From Cupriavidus taiwanensis (GTDB taxonomy: Bacteria; Pseudomonadota; Gammaproteobacteria; Burkholderiales; Burkholderiaceae), in the NCBI RefSeq assembly GCF_900250115.1, contig NZ_LT984804.1, forward strand, positions 2,371,301 to 2,435,300: 64,000 nt of DNA, given 5' to 3'. Below, in pieces: positions 23,463-32,672 of this stretch (position 1 is its first letter; every line of letters begins with the position of its first letter). Below the pieces are notes generated by a model that was given only the letters and a program-made list of their open reading frames with translations, was not told the origin of the DNA and ran no database searches. Position numbers and translations under genes: made by a program.

Positions 23463-24316
23463 TCCTGGCCCGGGCGCTTCCGCTTGCGGCGCAACGCGCG
23501 CTGATCGTCACCGCCGACGACTTCGGGCTGCACCCGGCCGTCAACGAGGCGGTGGAGCTGGCCCACCGCGACGGCGTGCTCAACACCGCCAGCCTGATGG
23601 TGGGCGCGCCCGCACTGGCGGATGCAGTGGCGCGCGCGCGCCGGCTGCCGGCGCTGCGCGTGGGGCTGCACGTGGTGCTGGCCGATGGCCCGGCCATGCT
23701 GCCGCGCGCGCGCATCCCCGCGCTGGTCGATGCGCACGGCCGCTTCGGCTCGGCCATGGCGCTGGACGGTTGCCGCTTCTTCTTCCTGCCCGCGGTGCGT
23801 CGCCAGCTCGCCGCGGAAATCCGCGCCCAGTTCGAGGCCTTCGCCGCCACCGGCCTGGCGCTCGACCATGTCAATACGCACAAGCATTTCCACCTGCATC
23901 CGACCGTGCTGTCGCTGATCCTGTCGATCGGGCGCGACTACGGGCTGCGCGCGATGCGGCTGCCGCGCGAGGCGGGTGCGCCGTGGCTGCTGCGGCCGTG
24001 GCTGGCGCTGCTGCGCCGCCGGCTGGAGCGCGCCGGCATTGCGCACAATGACTACGTGATCGGCATTGCGCGCAGCGGCCAGATGGACGAGGCCGCGCTG
24101 CTGCAGGCGCTGGCGCAACTGCCCGCGGGCGTGGTCGAGATCTACCTGCATCCGGCGGTGGTGTCCGGCGCAGCCATCGCCCCGTCGATGCACGGCTACC
24201 GCCACGCCGAGGAACTCGCCGCGCTGCTGTCGCCGCGGGTGCGCGCCGCGCTGGATCAGGCGGCCCTGCGGCGTGGTGGCTTCGCCGATGTGTTCGCCGG
24301 CCGCGCGTTGTCCTGA
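23459..24316 (+). CDS. hpnK: Hopanoid deacetylase HpnK (YdjC-like)
   Basis: This protein of about 285 residues belongs to the YdjC/ChbG carbohydrate-deacetylase family and removes the N-acetyl group from the HpnI product. The metal and active-site motifs are TADDFGLHPAVNEAVE at the N-terminus, ALDHVNTHKHFHLHP in the middle, and VVEIYLHPAV near the end. The first ATG/GTG/TTG in frame (GTG 23552) lies after the essential TADDFG motif, so translation must start further upstream. Candidates are non-canonical: CTG 23459, ATC 23462 or CTG 23465, at the hpnJ stop. 23459 is given as the boundary with real doubt. The stop overlaps hpnL (TGATG). Confidence 0.85.
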   Translation: MILARALPLAAQRALIVTADDFGLHPAVNEAVELAHRDGVLNTASLMVGAPALADAVARARRLPALRVGLHVVLADGPAMLPRARIPALVDAHGRFGSAMALDGCRFFFLPAVRRQLAAEIRAQFEAFAATGLALDHVNTHKHFHLHPTVLSLILSIGRDYGLRAMRLPREAGAPWLLRPWLALLRRRLERAGIAHNDYVIGIARSGQMDEAALLQALAQLPAGVVEIYLHPAVVSGAAIAPSMHGYRHAEELAALLSPRVRAALDQAALRRGGFADVFAGRALS

Positions 24317-25326
24317 TGCTTGCCGATGCGCCGATGAAACGTTTGGCTTACCTGACCGGACTGCTCGGCCTGCTGGCGCTGACCGCGCTGGTGATCCACC
24401 AGGGCGCCGGCGATATCGCCGCGGTGATGGCCCAGGGCGGCTGGCCGCTGTTGCTGCTGGTGCCGCTGCACGCGCTGCCGCTGCTGCTCGACGCGCAGGG
24501 CTGGCGCGTGCTGCTGACGTCCGCCGATCCCGACGAACGTGCCGGGCTGGGCTTCCTGTGTTGGGTCGCAGCCGTGCGCGAGGCGGTAGCCCGCCTGCTG
24601 CCCACCGTGGGCGTCGGCGGCGAACTGGTCGGCATCCGCCTGACGCGGCTGCGCATCCATGACACCACCGCGGTCACCGCCAGCGTGGTGGTGGAAGTGA
24701 TGCTGACGATGTTCTCGCAGTACCTGTTCGCCGCCACCGGGGTGCTGATGCTGGTGGTCGCGCTGCAGCAGCGCGCCAGCGCGTGGATCATCCTGGCCGG
24801 CCTGCTGCTGTCGTTGCCGGTGCCGGTTCTGTTCGCGCTGTCGCTGCGCCACGCCGCCTTGTTCGAGAAGCTGGAAGGCGCGGCGCGCCGGCTGTTCGGC
24901 GCCGACCACCGCATCGTCGCGCTGATCGACGGTGCGCGCCTGGACGCGCATATCCGCGCGCTCAACCGGCGCCACCGCGAACTGGCAAAGGCTTTGCTCT
25001 GGCAGCTGGCCGGACTGCTCAGCGGCACACTCGAGATCTGGCTGGCGCTGTGGCTGCTGGGCCATCCGGTGCCGTTCTGGCAGGCGCTGGCGATCGAGTC
25101 GCTGACGCAGGCCGCGCGCCACGTGGCGTTCTTCGTGCCGGCCGGGCTGGGGGTGCAGGAAGCGGTGGTGATGCTGCTGGGGCAGGTGCTGGGGATGGAT
25201 GCGCAAGTGGCGCTGGCGCTGGCGCTGGTCAAACGCGCGCGTGAGATCCTGTTCGGTGTGCCCGCGCTGCTGTCATGGCAGTGGCTCGAACTGCGCCGCT
25301 GGCGGCGCGGGCAGGCCGCCCCCTAG
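24316..25326 (+). CDS. hpnL: Hopanoid-associated membrane protein HpnL
   Basis: This 336-residue integral membrane protein of the UPF0104 / lysylphosphatidylglycerol-synthase-transmembrane family has about seven to eight helices. It carries the motifs LLPTVGVGGELVGIRLTRLR and FFVPAGLGVQEAVVMLLG, which mark this family and its hopanoid-linked HpnL branch. A membrane transport or flipping role is supposed but not shown. The start codon overlaps the hpnK stop by one base, so it is translationally coupled. hpnN follows after about 200 bp that include room for a separate promoter. Confidence 0.9.
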   Translation: MLADAPMKRLAYLTGLLGLLALTALVIHQGAGDIAAVMAQGGWPLLLLVPLHALPLLLDAQGWRVLLTSADPDERAGLGFLCWVAAVREAVARLLPTVGVGGELVGIRLTRLRIHDTTAVTASVVVEVMLTMFSQYLFAATGVLMLVVALQQRASAWIILAGLLLSLPVPVLFALSLRHAALFEKLEGAARRLFGADHRIVALIDGARLDAHIRALNRRHRELAKALLWQLAGLLSGTLEIWLALWLLGHPVPFWQALAIESLTQAARHVAFFVPAGLGVQEAVVMLLGQVLGMDAQVALALALVKRAREILFGVPALLSWQWLELRRWRRGQAAP

Positions 25327-25533
25327 CGCACCGCCGCAGGCAACGGGCCGCCAGGGCAGCAGACCGCTCGGATCTCCGACGCCACTGCAAGCGGCGCCAC
25401 GGAAGGCAAGCGGTGAATCGTCATGGATACAAGCGCGGGGAAATGATTGAAGATGGCGCGGCGGCGCCGCATGGCGCGTGCGGCATGGCCCCAGCCGATA
25501 TACTCGCGGTTCGTGCTCCTTCCGGATCTGTCC

Positions 25534-28182
25534 ATGCTGACCTCGCTGCTGACACGCATCGTCCGGCTTGCCACCGCCCGGCCGTGGCACGTCATCCTGC
25601 TGGCGGCACTGGTGACCGCCGCCAGCGGCGTCTACGTGGTCCGCAACTTTGCCATCAACACCGACATCGGCCGCCTGCTGGATTCCGACGCGCCGTGGGC
25701 GCTGCGCGAGGAGGCCATCGCCAAGGCCTTTCCCCAGCGCGGCCAGATGATCCTGGCGGTGGTGCAGGCGCCGGCCGCGGAACTGGCCGATGCCGCCGCC
25801 GATGCGCTGGCCGCAGCCTTGCGCCAGCAGCCGGCGCGTTTCACCGCGGTCAGCCAGCCCGGCGGCGGCGCCTTCTTCGCGCGCAACGGCCTGCTGTTCG
25901 CCGGCACCGACGAGGTCCGCCAGCTGACGCAGCAACTGACGCAGGCGCGCCCGCTGCTCAACGCCCTCGCGCACGACCCGACGCTGCGCGGCCTGTCCGA
26001 CGTGCTCGCCACCACGCTGGCGCTGCCGCTGCAGATGGGGCAGGTCAAGCTGGGCGACATGGCCGGTCTGCTGGGCAGCAGCGCGCGCACGCTGGACCAG
26101 GTGCTGGCGCGCAAGCCCGCCGCGCTGTCGTGGGCGGGCTTGCTCGACGACAGCCTCAAGCCCGGCGCCGACGGTCACGTCTACCGCTTTGTCGCGCTCA
26201 GCCCAGTGCTCGACTACAGCGACCTCAAAGCCGGCGCCGAGGCCGCGCGCGCGATCCGCCACGCCGCGGACGAACTGCAGCTGGCGCAGCGCTTCCAAGC
26301 CTCGGTGCGCCTGACCGGCCCGCAGGCGCTGGCCGACGACGAATTCGCCTCGGTCAGCGATGGCGCCTTGCTCAACGGCGTGCTGACGGTGCTGGCGGTG
26401 GTGCTGATCCTGTGGCTGGCGCTGCGGTCGGCGCGGCTGATCGTGGCGGTGCTGGCGAGCCTGTTCGCCGGACTGCTGATCACCGCCGCGCTGGGGCTGG
26501 CCATGGTGGGCGCGCTGAACATGATCTCGGTGGCCTTCGCGGTGCTGTTCGTCGGGCTGGGCGTGGACTTCGGCATCCAGTTCGGCGTGCGCTACCGCGC
26601 CGAGCGCCATGACCGCGACCATATCGTCGATGCACTGGGGCTGGCCGCGCGCGCCGTCGGCGCGCCGCTGGCGCTGGCCGCCGCGGCCACGGCGGCGGCG
26701 TTCTTCTGCTTCCTGCCCACCGACTACCGCGGCGTGGCCGAACTGGGCCTGATCGCCGGCGTCGGCATGATGGTCGCGTTCGCCACCACCTTCACGCTGT
26801 TGCCGGCGCTGATCGCGGTGCTCAGGCCCGGCGGCGAATCCGCCTCGCCGGGCTTTGCCTGGCTGGCGCCGGCGGACCGCTTCTTCGACCGCTACCGCAA
26901 GCCGGTGCTGCTGATCACGCTGCTCGCGATCCTGGCGGGCGCGCCGCTGCTGCCGCACCTGCGCTTCGATTTCGACCCGCTGCACCTGAAGGATCCGCAG
27001 TCCGAATCGATGGCCACGCTGCTGGCGCTGCAGGATGCGCCGCAGGCCGGCACCGACGATGTCAATGTACTGGCGCCGTCGCTGCCGGCCGCGCATGCGC
27101 TGGCGGGCCAGCTCGCGGCACTGCCCGAAGTCGCGCGCGCGGTCACGCTGCAGAGCTTTATTCCGGACGACCAGCCGCCCAAGCTGCAGGCCATCGGCCA
27201 GGCCTCGGCCGCGCTGATGCCGGCGCTGGCGCAGCCGAGCGCGGCGCCCGCCACCGACAGCGCGCGCGTCGATGCGCTGCGACAGGCCGCGCGGCAGCTG
27301 GCAATCGCCGCTGACCAGCATCCCGGTCCTGGCGCCGCCGAAGCGGCGCATCTTTCCGCCACGCTGGAAAAGCTGGCCGCGGCCGATGCGCCCGCGCGCG
27401 ACCGCGCCGAGCGCGCCATCGCCCTGCCGCTGCAGCTGGCACTGGCGCGACTGAAGCTGGCGCTGACGCCGCAAGCGGTCAGCCAGCAGACCCTGCCGCC
27501 CGAGCTGGTGCGCGACTGGATTGCCCCGGACGGGCGCGCGCTGGTCAACGTCAGCCCGCGCCTGCCGCCGCCCGCCAGCGCGCAGCGCGAAGCCGCGCTG
27601 GCACGCTTTATCGCCGCGGTGCAGCGCGTGGCGCCCGCCGCCACCGGCGGACCGATCGCGATCCGGGGCTCGGCCGATACCATCATGACCGCGTTCGCGC
27701 AGGCGGGTGCCTGGGCGGTGCTGTCGATCACCCTGCTGCTGTGGATCACGCTGCGCCGCTTCGGCGACGTGCTGCGCACGCTGATCCCGCTGCTGGTATC
27801 GGCCATCGTCACGCTGGAGCTGTGCGTGGTGTTCGGCATTGCGCTGAACTTCGCCAACGTGATCGCGCTGCCGCTGCTGCTGGGCGTGGGCGTGGCGTTC
27901 AAGATCTACTACGTGATTGCCTGGCGGCATGGCAAGACCCAGCTGCTGCAGTCGAGCCTGACGCACGCGGTGCTGTACAGCGCCGCCACTACCGCGGTCG
28001 CCTTCGGCAGCCTGTGGCTGTCGCAGCATCCCGGCACCGCCAGCATGGGCAAGCTGCTGGCGCTGGCACTGGCCTGCACGCTGGTCGGCGCCGTGTTCTT
28101 CCAGCCGATCCTGATGGGCCGCCCGCGCGGCGATGGCCACGAGGGTGGCCATCACCGGCCGGACCAGCCGGCCCGTCCCTGA
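25534..28182 (+). CDS. hpnN: Hopanoid RND transporter HpnN
   Basis: This 882-residue RND/MMPL-superfamily exporter carries hopanoids from the inner to the outer membrane. The topology is clear: one N-terminal helix ([19 protein letters not shown]), a periplasmic domain of about 250 residues, five helices including [19 protein letters not shown] (the MMPL/patched-like helix 4 motif), a second helix and large periplasmic domain, then five C-terminal helices ([18 protein letters not shown]). The frame opens at 25447, but the ATG at 25534 gives a normal N-terminus. It closes the first hopanoid cluster. A weak GC hairpin inside the last codons, followed by a T-run at 28185, may help terminate transcription. 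Confidence 0.93.
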   Translation: MLTSLLTRIVRLATARPWHVILLAALVTAASGVYVVRNFAINTDIGRLLDSDAPWALREEAIAKAFPQRGQMILAVVQAPAAELADAAADALAAALRQQPARFTAVSQPGGGAFFARNGLLFAGTDEVRQLTQQLTQARPLLNALAHDPTLRGLSDVLATTLALPLQMGQVKLGDMAGLLGSSARTLDQVLARKPAALSWAGLLDDSLKPGADGHVYRFVALSPVLDYSDLKAGAEAARAIRHAADELQLAQRFQASVRLTGPQALADDEFASVSDGALLNGVLTVLAVVLILWLALRSARLIVAVLASLFAGLLITAALGLAMVGALNMISVAFAVLFVGLGVDFGIQFGVRYRAERHDRDHIVDALGLAARAVGAPLALAAAATAAAFFCFLPTDYRGVAELGLIAGVGMMVAFATTFTLLPALIAVLRPGGESASPGFAWLAPADRFFDRYRKPVLLITLLAILAGAPLLPHLRFDFDPLHLKDPQSESMATLLALQDAPQAGTDDVNVLAPSLPAAHALAGQLAALPEVARAVTLQSFIPDDQPPKLQAIGQASAALMPALAQPSAAPATDSARVDALRQAARQLAIAADQHPGPGAAEAAHLSATLEKLAAADAPARDRAERAIALPLQLALARLKLALTPQAVSQQTLPPELVRDWIAPDGRALVNVSPRLPPPASAQREAALARFIAAVQRVAPAATGGPIAIRGSADTIMTAFAQAGAWAVLSITLLLWITLRRFGDVLRTLIPLLVSAIVTLELCVVFGIALNFANVIALPLLLGVGVAFKIYYVIAWRHGKTQLLQSSLTHAVLYSAATTAVAFGSLWLSQHPGTASMGKLLALALACTLVGAVFFQPILMGRPRGDGHEGGHHRPDQPARP

Positions 28183-28229
28183 AAATTTTTTCTGCTCGCG
28201 CGACCGATCCTGGCGCCGCGCCGGGGCGC

Positions 28230-28685
28230 TCAGCTGCCGATACCGAGCAGCACCACCTCGAAGGTCAGCGTGGCGTTCGGCGGGATCGTGCCCGGCACGC
28301 CGCGCGCGCCGTAGGCGGTGCCGGGCGGGCAGCTCAGCCGTGCCTTGCCGCCCACCTGCATGGCCTGCACGCCCTCGGTCCAGCACGGGATCACGCGGTT
28401 GAGCGGAAACGAGATCGGCTGGCCGCGCTTGTACGAGCTGTCGAATTCGGTGCCGTCCGCCAGCGTGCCGCGGTAGTGCACCTGCACCGTGTCGGTGGCC
28501 TTGGGCGAGGCGCCGGTGCCCTTGATCAGGTGCTGGATGGTCATGCCTGACGCCAGCGTCTGCGGCGCCGATGCCGCGGCGGCAGGCGCCGACGCGGCGG
28601 TGGCAGGCGCCGACGCGGCCGGCCCGGCAGCGCAGGCGGCGCCCGCAAGGGTCAGGGTGCCAAGGAAAAGCGCGAGTGTTTTCAT
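28230..28685 (-). CDS. Periplasmic FKBP-type peptidyl-prolyl isomerase
   Basis: This 151-residue protein has a Sec signal peptide (MKTLALFLGTLTLAGAACA), an Ala/Ser/Pro-rich linker and one complete FKBP domain. The domain features VQVHYRGTLADGTEFDSSYKRGQPISFPL, VIPCWTEGVQAMQVGGKARL, and PPNATLTFEVVLL, with the usual active-site Tyr, Phe, Asp, Trp and Ile positions. It should catalyse prolyl isomerisation during protein folding in the periplasm. The linker contains tandem SAPA units encoded by an imperfect DNA repeat. It converges on hpnN with a 47-bp gap, so it is not part of that operon. Confidence 0.92.
   Translation of the reverse strand: MKTLALFLGTLTLAGAACAAGPAASAPATAASAPAAAASAPQTLASGMTIQHLIKGTGASPKATDTVQVHYRGTLADGTEFDSSYKRGQPISFPLNRVIPCWTEGVQAMQVGGKARLSCPPGTAYGARGVPGTIPPNATLTFEVVLLGIGS
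28581..28619. repeat. Tandem 18-bp repeat in the FKBP linker
   Basis: GGCAGGCGCCGACGCGGC occurs twice with a 21-bp period (28581-28598 and 28602-28619). It codes for the Ala/Ser/Pro linker between signal peptide and isomerase domain, and copy number is likely variable between strains. Confidence 0.8.
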
Positions 28686-28893
28686 GGAAGGCCTGCTCTC
28701 GAGGTGGTGATTGGGGATGCGGCAGTTTAACCGACGCGCGCCGCCGGTATGGCGGCGGCGGCATATCGCGCACCGCTGCCGCGCCGGGTGCAGTGATGGT
28801 GCGCCGCACCGCGCCGCGCCCGTTACACCGGGCCTTTTGCCGTCTACGATGGTTCGTGACAGCCCGCTGCCGCGCGGGCGCACGGAGACGGTC

Positions 28894-30228
28894 ATGGCAC
28901 TGACGGATTCCAGGGACCTCGCGGTCTCGACTTTGAACACGCGCTCGGTGGCGCGGTACGAGACCGCCCTGCGCCTGCTGAACGGCTACTACGGCGACCC
29001 GCTCGCAGTGATCGACGCGGCGCTGGCCGACGAGCCCGGCTTCGCCATGGGCCACGCGCTGCGCGCCGCGCTGATGGTGACCTCCGGCGACGGCACCGCC
29101 GAGCCCATGCTGCGCCAGAGCGTCGAGGCCGGCGAAGCCCTGCACGCCCGCGCCAACGAGCGCGAGCGCCGCCATATCGCCGCGGCGCGCGCCTGGCTCG
29201 ACGGGGATTTCGAGCGTGCCGTGCGCTGCTATGGCGACATCGTGATCGATTATCCACGCGACCTGCTGGCGCTGCAGACTGCGCACCTGGGCGACTTCCT
29301 GCTGGGCCAGTCGACCATGCTGCGCGACCGCGTGGCGCAGGCCCTGCCGCACTGGGATGCCGGCATGCCCGGTTACGGCTTCCTGCTCGGCATGCACGCG
29401 TTCGGCCTGGAAGAAACCCAGCTCTACGAGCGCGCCGAGGAGGCCGGACGGCGCGCGCTGGAATGCCAGCCGCGCGATCCATGGGCGGTGCACGCGGTGG
29501 CGCACGTGATGGAGATGCAGGGCCGGCTCGACGATGGGATTGCCTGGCTGGAAGGCCGGCGCCAGGACTGGGCCGACGACAACATGCTGGCGGTGCATAA
29601 CTGGTGGCACCTGGCGCTGTTCCTGCTGGAAGACGGCCGGACCGACGAGGTGCTGGCGCTGTACGACCGCGCCATCAGCCGGCCTGCGCCGGCGATCGCG
29701 CTGGACCTGGTCGATGCCTCCGCGCTGCTGTGGCGGCTGCACCTGCGCGGCGTGGACCTGGGCCGGCGCTGGCACGCGGTGGCGGATGACTGGCTCGGCC
29801 GCGGCGCGGCCGGCTATTACGCCTTCAACGACGTGCATGCGGTGATGGCCAGCCTCGGAGCGCAACGCCCCGCGGCGGCCGACCAGGTGCGCGCCGCGCT
29901 GGAGCGTGCCGCGCTGGGCAACGGCACCAACGCGATGATGTCGCGCGAGGTGGGGCTGCCGGTGGCCGATGCCCTGATCGCGTTCGCACAGGGCGATTAC
30001 GCCACCGCCATCGAGCTGCTGATGCCGGTGCGCCTGGTGGCCCAGCGCTTTGGCGGCAGCCACGCGCAGCGCGACGTGATCGGCCTGACCCTGCTCGAGG
30101 CGGCGCTGCGCAGCGGCAGCGGCAACCTGGCGCTCGCGCTCACGGCCGAGCGCGCCGCGCTCAAGCCCGTCAGCCCTAGCCTGCGCCTCCTGGTGCAGCG
30201 CGCCGACAGCTGCCGCGCGCAGCCCTGA
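28894..30228 (+). CDS. TPR-repeat protein of unknown function
   Basis: This 444-residue helical-repeat protein has no signal peptide. The pattern of paired helices (ALRLLNGYYGDPLAVIDAALADEPGFAMGHALRAALM, the AARAWLDGDFERAVRCYGDIVIDYPRDLLAL segment, and WAVHAVAHVMEMQGRLDDGIAWLEGR) is that of tetratricopeptide repeats along most of the length. It resembles a widespread group of 420-470-residue cytoplasmic TPR proteins with no assigned role. A GGAGAC site fixes the ATG. It is flanked by unrelated genes, and no partner can be named. Confidence 0.8.
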   Translation: MALTDSRDLAVSTLNTRSVARYETALRLLNGYYGDPLAVIDAALADEPGFAMGHALRAALMVTSGDGTAEPMLRQSVEAGEALHARANERERRHIAAARAWLDGDFERAVRCYGDIVIDYPRDLLALQTAHLGDFLLGQSTMLRDRVAQALPHWDAGMPGYGFLLGMHAFGLEETQLYERAEEAGRRALECQPRDPWAVHAVAHVMEMQGRLDDGIAWLEGRRQDWADDNMLAVHNWWHLALFLLEDGRTDEVLALYDRAISRPAPAIALDLVDASALLWRLHLRGVDLGRRWHAVADDWLGRGAAGYYAFNDVHAVMASLGAQRPAAADQVRAALERAALGNGTNAMMSREVGLPVADALIAFAQGDYATAIELLMPVRLVAQRFGGSHAQRDVIGLTLLEAALRSGSGNLALALTAERAALKPVSPSLRLLVQRADSCRAQP

Positions 30229-30318
30229 GTCACGCGCGGGCGCGGTGGCAAGGACGGCGAGGGCGGCGAGGGCGGGAATCGGCGCCTATACTGCACCTGT
30301 CCTGACCGGAGACCCGCC

Positions 30319-30711
30319 ATGCCCAGCATCCGCGCCCTGTTCCGTGCCGCCCTGTTCCGCCCCGCCCTGAGCACCGCCCTGAGCACCGCCGCCCTGGCCA
30401 TGGCAGCCATGCCGGCCGGCGCCCACCACGGCTGGTCTACCTATGACGAGACCAGGCCCATGACGCTGACCGGCAAGATCGTCGAGAGCCATTACGAGAA
30501 CCCGCACGCGCACATCCGCGTCGATGCCGGCGGCAAGCGCTGGCTGGCGGTGCTGGCCCCGGTGTCGCGCATGGAAGCGCGCGGCGCGACCTCGGACAAG
30601 GTCGCGGTGGGCCGCGAGGTCACGCTGGTCGGCTACGCCAGCAAGGAAAAGCCGGACGAGCTGCGCGCGGAGCGCATCAACGTGGACGGCAAGACGGTAG
30701 AGCTGCGCTGA
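30319..30711 (+). CDS. Small secreted DUF6152-like protein
   Basis: This 130-residue protein has a long Sec signal peptide ending near MPAGAHHGW, followed by a compact beta-rich domain of about 95 residues. That domain begins HHGWSTYDETRPMTLTGKIVESHYENPHAHI, the pattern of the DUF6152 family. The mature protein starts with two His residues and has another in NPHAHI, so metal binding is possible. A GGAGAC site precedes the ATG. The next gene (a small membrane protein) starts 13 bp later, so the two form a pair, just ahead of the converging copper genes. Confidence 0.75.
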   Translation: MPSIRALFRAALFRPALSTALSTAALAMAAMPAGAHHGWSTYDETRPMTLTGKIVESHYENPHAHIRVDAGGKRWLAVLAPVSRMEARGATSDKVAVGREVTLVGYASKEKPDELRAERINVDGKTVELR

Positions 30712-30724
30712 GCCGGCACGCCGC

Positions 30725-31237
30725 ATGCCGGCGCTGTTCACCGCATGGACCGAATGGGCCGGCACGCTGGCGCGGCTGCCGTTCGCGACGGCGCTGCGCA
30801 GTTCGGCCTGGGCCTATCCCGCGGTGGAGATCGTCCACCTCGCCGGCATGGCGCTGCTGTTCGGCTCCATCTTCGTGGTCGACATGCGGCTGGCCGGGCT
30901 TGGCCGGCGGCTGCCGGTCAGCCTGCTGCTGCGCCATGCGCTGCCCTTCACCGTCGGCGCCTTCATCGCCGTCGCGGCCAGCGGCGTGCTGCTGTTCGTG
31001 GCCCATGCCGACGAGCTCGCCGGCAATCCGGCATTCCTCGCCAAGCTGGGCCTGATCGTGCTGGCGCTGGTTAACGTGCTGTGGTTCCACGCCGGACCTG
31101 GCCGCAGCCTGCACCACCGCGAGCGCGGCTGGGACGCCGACGCAGCGCCGCCTGTCGGCGCACGCCTGAATGCGATCCTGTCGATTGCCGCCTGGCTGCT
31201 GGTGATCTGCGCCGGACGGCTGATCGCCTATGTCTGA
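30725..31237 (+). CDS. Small four-helix membrane protein (DUF6644-like)
   Basis: This 170-residue inner-membrane protein has four to five hydrophobic helices. These include YPAVEIVHLAGMALLFGSIFVVDMRLAGLG, which carries a conserved H-x-x-G-x-A-x-L-x-G motif found in DUF6644/DUF2214-type proteins and reminiscent of haem-b membrane anchors. Function is unknown. It is 13 bp after the DUF6152-like gene and probably co-transcribed. It converges on copD with only 39 bp between stops. Confidence 0.75.
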   Translation: MPALFTAWTEWAGTLARLPFATALRSSAWAYPAVEIVHLAGMALLFGSIFVVDMRLAGLGRRLPVSLLLRHALPFTVGAFIAVAASGVLLFVAHADELAGNPAFLAKLGLIVLALVNVLWFHAGPGRSLHHRERGWDADAAPPVGARLNAILSIAAWLLVICAGRLIAYV

Positions 31238-31276
31238 CGCTGTGCGCCGACGCGGTCGCATGCGCCGGCCGTGGCG

Positions 31277-32236
31277 TCACGCCGGCGACAGCATGCCCAG
31301 CACCGCCACCAGCGCCAGCACCAGCGCGGCGATGCCGGCTTCCAGCAGCAGGCTGCGCCGCAGCGCCTGTATCGCCCGCAGCGCCGGAGCCGGTGCGCCC
31401 GTGCGCGCGGCCGCTGCCAGGCGCGGCGCCAGCGCAAACCGGTTCGCCGCCGCCAGGCCGAGCATGGTGGCAAACAGCGCGAGCTTGGCGGCTAGCAGCC
31501 CGCCGTAGGACATCGGCGTGAACTCCGGCATGGCCGGTCCGACGATGAGCCAGTAGTTGAGCACGCCGGTGACCACCAGCAAGGCCACGATGCGGGTGCC
31601 GATGCGCGCGAAGCCGTTGGCGCTGCGGCTCAGCAGCGCGAGCGCGGCGCCGTGCGGCGTCGACCCGGGCCACGCCTGGAGCAGGAACGCCGCCAGCGCC
31701 CCCACCCACGCGCCCGCCGCCAGCAGGTGGATCACGTCCGACGCCAGGTGCAGGTAGCGCACCGCGCCATCGTGCATCGCGCCATGCCCGCCCCATGCGA
31801 GCGTGGCCAGCGCCACGCCGCCAAACGCGGCGAGCACGGCGCTGGGCGCGCGCAAGCGGTGCAAGCGGTGCAAGCGGTGCAAGCGGCGCAGGTTGATGCC
31901 GGCCAGCACGAACAACAGCAGGGCCGCCACGCGCACGCACCAGGCCACGCCGAAATCGGTCCCGGTGACGATCATCGCCAGCACATGGCTCTGCACGGCG
32001 GCATAGTCGGACGCGCCGGTCATGGAGCGCGCCATCTCGACCAGGGCCAGCAGCGACAGCGCGATGCCGGCGCCGGCGCCGCCCAGCGCCAGCGCCCGGC
32101 AACGCCGCGCGAAGCGGCCGCAGAGTTCGTCCCGTTGCAGCGCGTAGAGGCAGAACAGCGGCAGCCCGAACACCAGGGCGAGGTCGAGATAAAGCGCCAG
32201 GCGCAGCCCGGCGGCCAGCCATTGCGGCTGCACCAA
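31277..32236 (-). CDS. copD: Copper-resistance membrane protein CopD
   Basis: This 319-residue inner-membrane protein has about eight helices and moves copper across the inner membrane together with periplasmic CopC. The N-terminal LRLALYLDLALVFGLPLFCLY matches CopD proteins of Cupriavidus-type copper operons, and conserved His residues are present (SDVIHLLAAGAWVGAL). The start is a TTG directly abutting the copC stop; GTG at 32233 is an equal candidate. A short cytoplasmic loop carries an R-L-H triplet repeated by a 9-bp DNA repeat (31852-31887). It is the last gene of copABCD. Confidence 0.88.
   Translation of the reverse strand: MVQPQWLAAGLRLALYLDLALVFGLPLFCLYALQRDELCGRFARRCRALALGGAGAGIALSLLALVEMARSMTGASDYAAVQSHVLAMIVTGTDFGVAWCVRVAALLLFVLAGINLRRLHRLHRLHRLRAPSAVLAAFGGVALATLAWGGHGAMHDGAVRYLHLASDVIHLLAAGAWVGALAAFLLQAWPGSTPHGAALALLSRSANGFARIGTRIVALLVVTGVLNYWLIVGPAMPEFTPMSYGGLLAAKLALFATMLGLAAANRFALAPRLAAAARTGAPAPALRAIQALRRSLLLEAGIAALVLALVAVLGMLSPA
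31852..31887. repeat. 9-bp tandem repeat inside copD
   Basis: Four adjacent units of GCAAGCGGT (the last ends in C) lie in frame inside copD and code for repeated Arg-Leu-His triplets in a cytoplasmic loop. Because the unit is a multiple of three, slippage would change the number of His-containing triplets without breaking the gene. Confidence 0.9.
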
Positions 32237-32623
32237 TTACTTCACCGTGAAGGTGACGTTGCCATTGACGGGATGGGTGTCGGAAGAAACCGCGCGCCAG
32301 TCCACCCGGTAGCTGCCCTGCGGCAGCGGCTGGGTCGGGGTGATGACCATGGTTTTGGGGTCATCGCTGCCCGCGACCTTCACCGCCATCTTCATCGGCG
32401 CATGATCGGCCATGCCCGGCATGCCGGTCATCACCAGGTTGGCGCCGGAAAACCGGGTGACGAGATTCTCGGAGAAGCGCAGCTCGATTTTCTGCGGCGC
32501 AGGCACCTCGGCCTTGTCGGCAGGCGTCGATGATTCCAGCTTGGGATGCGCGAAGGCAAGGCTGCTGGCCAGCGCGGCGATGGCCGCAGTCATGGCGTGG
32601 ATCAGGGGGCGATTGGCATGCAT
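32237..32623 (-). CDS. copC: Periplasmic copper-binding protein CopC
   Basis: This 128-residue protein has a Sec signal peptide and a beta-barrel CopC fold. The mature N-terminus is AHPKLESSTPADKAEV, with the His1-type Cu(II) ligand. The Met-rich copper loop is VMTGMPGMADHAPMKM, and the C-terminal SSDTHPVNG carries the second His of the Cu(II) site. It passes copper to CopD. A GGAGACC site precedes the ATG, and the stop codon directly touches the copD start. It lies 49 bp downstream of copB. Confidence 0.95.
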   Translation of the reverse strand: MHANRPLIHAMTAAIAALASSLAFAHPKLESSTPADKAEVPAPQKIELRFSENLVTRFSGANLVMTGMPGMADHAPMKMAVKVAGSDDPKTMVITPTQPLPQGSYRVDWRAVSSDTHPVNGNVTFTVK

Positions 32624-32672
32624 GGTGGTCTCCGCTGAGGGATGTAGAAGTGTGATGGTCCAGGCGACCGCG

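Noticed and set aside
28157..28190. Possible terminator at the end of hpnN (GGCCGG/CCGGCC stem, T-run at 28185)
   Set aside because: The T-run is about 11 nt from the stem and the stem is only 6 bp, so it was mentioned with hpnN but not called.
25273..30063. A 1596-codon open frame on the minus strand across hpnN, FKBP and TPR genes
   Set aside because: It runs antisense to well-recognised proteins, has Arg/Gln/Gly-rich low-complexity translation and no domain; it is a GC-bias shadow.
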